A stretch of DNA of 64,000 nt from Bacillota bacterium (GTDB lineage: Bacteria; Bacillota; Clostridia; Acetivibrionales; DTU013). The DNA lies in assembly GCA_023433505.1 (NCBI GenBank), contig JAEZCO010000035.1, positions 1-64,000 on the forward strand, read 5' to 3'. This document shows, piece by piece, positions 61,873-64,000 of the stretch. The notes under the pieces were generated by a model. It ran no database searches. It saw only the letters and a list, made by a program, of their open reading frames with translations, and was not told the DNA's origin. The translations under genes and the position numbers were made by a program. Numbering within the stretch: the stretch's first letter is position 1; each line of letters begins with the position of its first letter.

Positions 61873-62832
61873 ATGTTTTATTTTTTGGCTTTTATATCCG
61901 CGCTGCTTATCATGCTGGCGGTGACACCCCAGTTCAGAAAACTGGCATATAGAATCAATTATCTTGAAAAGCCGAGGGCAGACATTGAGCGGAAGGTCCA
62001 CAAGGAGCCCAAGCCATACCTTGCCGCAGTGGGAATGTTTTTGAGCTTCTGGATCCTTTACCTTGCTTTTGGCAGAAGCTTTACCACAAAGACCCTTACC
62101 ATATTTGCAAGTTCATTTATGATCTTCGCCATAGGAATGGCCGACGACTGGTTCAAAATTAACGGCAAGGATCTGAAAGCCCTTCCGAAGATGCTGGTCC
62201 AGCTTTTTGCCTGCATTCTTGTATATAAGGCGGATATCCTTCTGCGGGGGTTTACAAATCCCTTTGACGGCACCTATGTGCTGCTGCCTCACTGGCTTCA
62301 GTTTTTACTGACGGTCTTGTGGCTCTTTGGCGTTACCACGGTGATAAATTTTGCCGACGGATTGGATGGATTGGCTGGAGGGATAGCCTGTATATCTGCC
62401 TGTACACTGTTTGTGGTTGCCCTAGCAAAAGGACAGAACGTATCGGCGCTCATGGCAGTTTTGCTGGTAGGCATCTGTCTTGGCTACTTAAGGTACAACC
62501 GGTTTCCTGCCAAGATATTGATGGGGGACGCAGGGGCTACGTTTCTGGGTTTCATGCTGGGCCTGATTTCACTGGACGGGGCTTTCAAACAGGCAACGGT
62601 AATATCCATTTTTGTACCGATCCTGGCACTGGGACTGCCGATCTTTGACAATATCTTCGTTGTATTCAAAAGGATGAAGGCAGGCAAGCCCGTCTATATC
62701 GGCGATTCCGGACAGGTGCATTTCAGGCTTTTGTCAAAAGGACTTACCCAAAAGCAAACGGTATATGTATTATATCTGGTTTGCATCTGCCTCAACCTGA
62801 GTGCGATCATATTATTTTTGCTGAAGGTGTGA
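61873..62832 (+). CDS. Undecaprenyl-phosphate sugar-1-phosphate transferase (TagO/WecA-like)
   Basis: A 319-residue integral membrane enzyme of the MraY/WecA family that attaches a sugar phosphate (typically N-acetylglucosamine-1-phosphate) to undecaprenyl phosphate, the first step for teichoic acid or other wall glycans. The acidic motif is GMADDWFKINGKDLKALPK, the NFADGLDGLAGG motif (Asp for Mg2+ and catalysis) follows, then MGDAGATFLGFMLG and the His-containing loop GQVHFRLLSKGLTQKQ. About ten membrane helices. GGGAG precedes the ATG. Confidence 0.93.
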   Translation: MFYFLAFISALLIMLAVTPQFRKLAYRINYLEKPRADIERKVHKEPKPYLAAVGMFLSFWILYLAFGRSFTTKTLTIFASSFMIFAIGMADDWFKINGKDLKALPKMLVQLFACILVYKADILLRGFTNPFDGTYVLLPHWLQFLLTVLWLFGVTTVINFADGLDGLAGGIACISACTLFVVALAKGQNVSALMAVLLVGICLGYLRYNRFPAKILMGDAGATFLGFMLGLISLDGAFKQATVISIFVPILALGLPIFDNIFVVFKRMKAGKPVYIGDSGQVHFRLLSKGLTQKQTVYVLYLVCICLNLSAIILFLLKV

Positions 62833-62842
62833 CGGAAGGATA

Positions 62843-62871
62843 TTGACACAAAAGAATTGATATATTATATT
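62843..62871 (+). promoter_or_regulatory. proS promoter
   Basis: TTGACA (62843-62848) and TATATT (62866-62871) with a 17-base spacer. The predicted start is near 62878. Confidence 0.85.
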
Positions 62872-62877
62872 AATGAT

Positions 62878-63048
62878 AATATAGGCCGATGAGGGGAATG
62901 TGAAAAACGCCGTTTTTCGTCCCACCCCCGAGGCGCAGCTGACGAAGCTGCCGGATAAGCACCGATAAAGGCTTGCAAGCTGGGTTTACCAAATTGGGTG
63001 GCACCGCGGAAATATCCGTCCCTTTGTATGTATAAGGGGACGGTTTTT
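62878..63048 (+). promoter_or_regulatory. T-box leader of proS
   Basis: The T-box sequence GGGTGGCACCGCGG lies at 62996-63009, followed by a terminator (CCGTCCC 63016-63022 with GGGACGG 63037-63043, then five T). Upstream folds: a compact Stem I (62885-62934), whose internal loop holds CCC then A (62921-62924), a plausible proline specifier; a 6-bp hairpin at 62935-62951; and a small hairpin near 62970-62982. The distance from start to T-box is only about 118 bases. Uncharged tRNA would favour the antiterminator and read-through into proS. The remaining bases up to 63197 hold no gene. Confidence 0.93.
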
Positions 63049-63197
63049 ATTTTTTAAAGGGCTATAAGCTGTCTTACTGCGGCAGACTGCGGCACAAAAA
63101 TCCTCATGGTTCTTGAATACACTCCGGTTTTTGTGCCTTGTCTTTCTTGTAATACTTGCTTCTACCCCTTTAAAACAGTATAAAAGGAGATGAATTT

Positions 63198-64000
63198 ATG
63201 GCACAGGAAAAAAAGCTGGTTGAGGAAATAACCTCAATGAACGTAGACTTTACGCAATGGTATACCGACGTTATCAAAAAGGCCGACCTGGTAGATTACT
63301 CAAGCGTCAGAGGCTGCATGATCATACGCCCGTACGGATATGCCATATGGGAAAACATTCAGAAGAATCTGGACAAAAGATTCAAGGATACGGGGCATGA
63401 AAATGTTTACATGCCCATGTTCATACCCGAAAGCCTTTTACAGAAGGAGAAGGACCACGTGGAAGGCTTCGCGCCCGAAGTGGCCTGGGTAACACATGGC
63501 GGAAGCGAGCAGCTGGCGGAGAAGCTTTGTGTCAGACCTACGTCGGAGACGCTGTTCTGCGACCACTATGCAAACATTATCCACTCCTACAGGGACCTGC
63601 CGAAGCTCTATAACCAGTGGTGCTCGGTGGTAAGATGGGAAAAGACCACGCGCCCCTTCCTGAGAACTCTGGAATTCCTGTGGCAGGAAGGCCATACGGC
63701 CCATGCCACCGCCGAGGACGCCCAGGAAGAGACAATAAAAATGCTGAACGTCTATGCCGAGTTTTGTGAAAATATCCTGGCAATTCCGGTAGTGAAGGGC
63801 CAAAAAACCGAGAAGGAAAAATTCGCCGGCGCCAAAGCCACCTATACCATAGAGAGCCTCATGCATGACGGAAAAGCGCTGCAATCCGGCACTTCACACA
63901 ATTTCGGCGACGGCTTTGCAAAAGCTTTCGGCATTCAATACACCGATAACGGCAACCAGCTTCAGTATGTGCATCAGACCTCCTGGGGCATGACAACGCG
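63198..64000 (+). CDS. proS: Prolyl-tRNA synthetase, archaeal type, partial
   Basis: Open to the window edge, so only the first 267 residues are visible. ATG 63198 follows AAAGGAG. The sequence starts like the shorter archaeal/eukaryotic-type ProRS (ProS3) found in many Clostridia: SVRGCMIIRPYGYAIWENIQ, then motif 2 region CVRPTSETLFCDHYANIIHS and RWEKTTRPFLRTLEFLWQEG. There is no insertion editing domain between motifs 2 and 3, as expected for this type. It charges tRNA-Pro and is controlled by the upstream T-box. Confidence 0.96.
   Translation, partial: MAQEKKLVEEITSMNVDFTQWYTDVIKKADLVDYSSVRGCMIIRPYGYAIWENIQKNLDKRFKDTGHENVYMPMFIPESLLQKEKDHVEGFAPEVAWVTHGGSEQLAEKLCVRPTSETLFCDHYANIIHSYRDLPKLYNQWCSVVRWEKTTRPFLRTLEFLWQEGHTAHATAEDAQEETIKMLNVYAEFCENILAIPVVKGQKTEKEKFAGAKATYTIESLMHDGKALQSGTSHNFGDGFAKAFGIQYTDNGNQLQYVHQTSWGMTT

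Noticed and set aside
1..64000. tRNA, rRNA, CRISPR, insertion sequence or prophage
   Set aside because: None was seen on either strand; short repeats found are isolated and lack array structure.

Overview
The window looks like a chromosomal segment from an anaerobic, Gram-positive, low-to-mid GC Firmicute of the class Clostridia, perhaps a plant-fibre or polysaccharide-degrading relative of Ruminiclostridium/Acetivibrio. The evidence is the CtsR-McsA-McsB-ClpC heat-shock operon, the redox repressor Rex, a T-box before an archaeal-type proS, CarD and YacL-like PIN/TRAM genes, IspD/IspF, many lipoproteins, strong AGGAGG ribosome binding sites, and Lpl/Yes-type sugar uptake. I saw no rRNA, tRNA, CRISPR array, transposase or phage gene.

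Layout. 0-6.6 kb: an ABC-F ATPase divergent from rex, then a minus-strand aromatic amino acid cluster (DAHP synthase, prephenate dehydrogenase, AroA homologue). 6.8-9.1 kb: a PadR-regulated membrane protein and two bacteriohemerythrins. 9.5-13.2 kb: an EF-G-like GTPase, a DUF4349 lipoprotein and a small hydrophilic protein. 13.2-18 kb: ctsR-mcsA-mcsB-clpC behind a consensus promoter with a perfect CtsR box. 18-23 kb: RND pump, adaptor and MarR regulator. 23-27.9 kb: two glycosyltransferase-type membrane proteins divergent from a GH15 enzyme. 28-31.8 kb: radA, a MazG-like small protein, carD and a YacL-like PIN/TRAM gene. 31.9-38 kb: an LTA-synthase-like sulfatase, ispD, a NatAB-type ABC exporter and ispF.

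38-41.5 kb holds a GntR/ABC operon whose permease gene is interrupted by an in-frame TGA. 41.6-48.1 kb carries a membrane-anchored PstS-like protein, a lipoprotein serpin, a cellulase-like protein, and a phasin-like/UbiB-kinase pair. 48.5-56.9 kb is one sugar-utilisation operon: binding protein, two permeases, YesM/YesN two-component system, GH4 hydrolase. 57-61.5 kb is a BceRSAB-type peptide-antibiotic sensing and detoxification module. 61.9-64 kb has a TagO/WecA-type phosphotransferase, then a T-box leader and the start of proS, cut by the window edge.

The backbone ctsR-mcsAB-clpC-radA-carD-yacL-ispD-ispF-proS, which I recall as compact in many Clostridia, is spread out here by blocks of accessory genes. 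The most unusual observations are an AroA homologue that has lost most of the residues EPSP synthase uses to bind its substrates, the interrupted ABC permease, a very compact T-box, a GH4 enzyme with an unfamiliar signature motif, and a PadR promoter with doubled palindromic operators. All functional calls rest on reading the translations; no database search was run.
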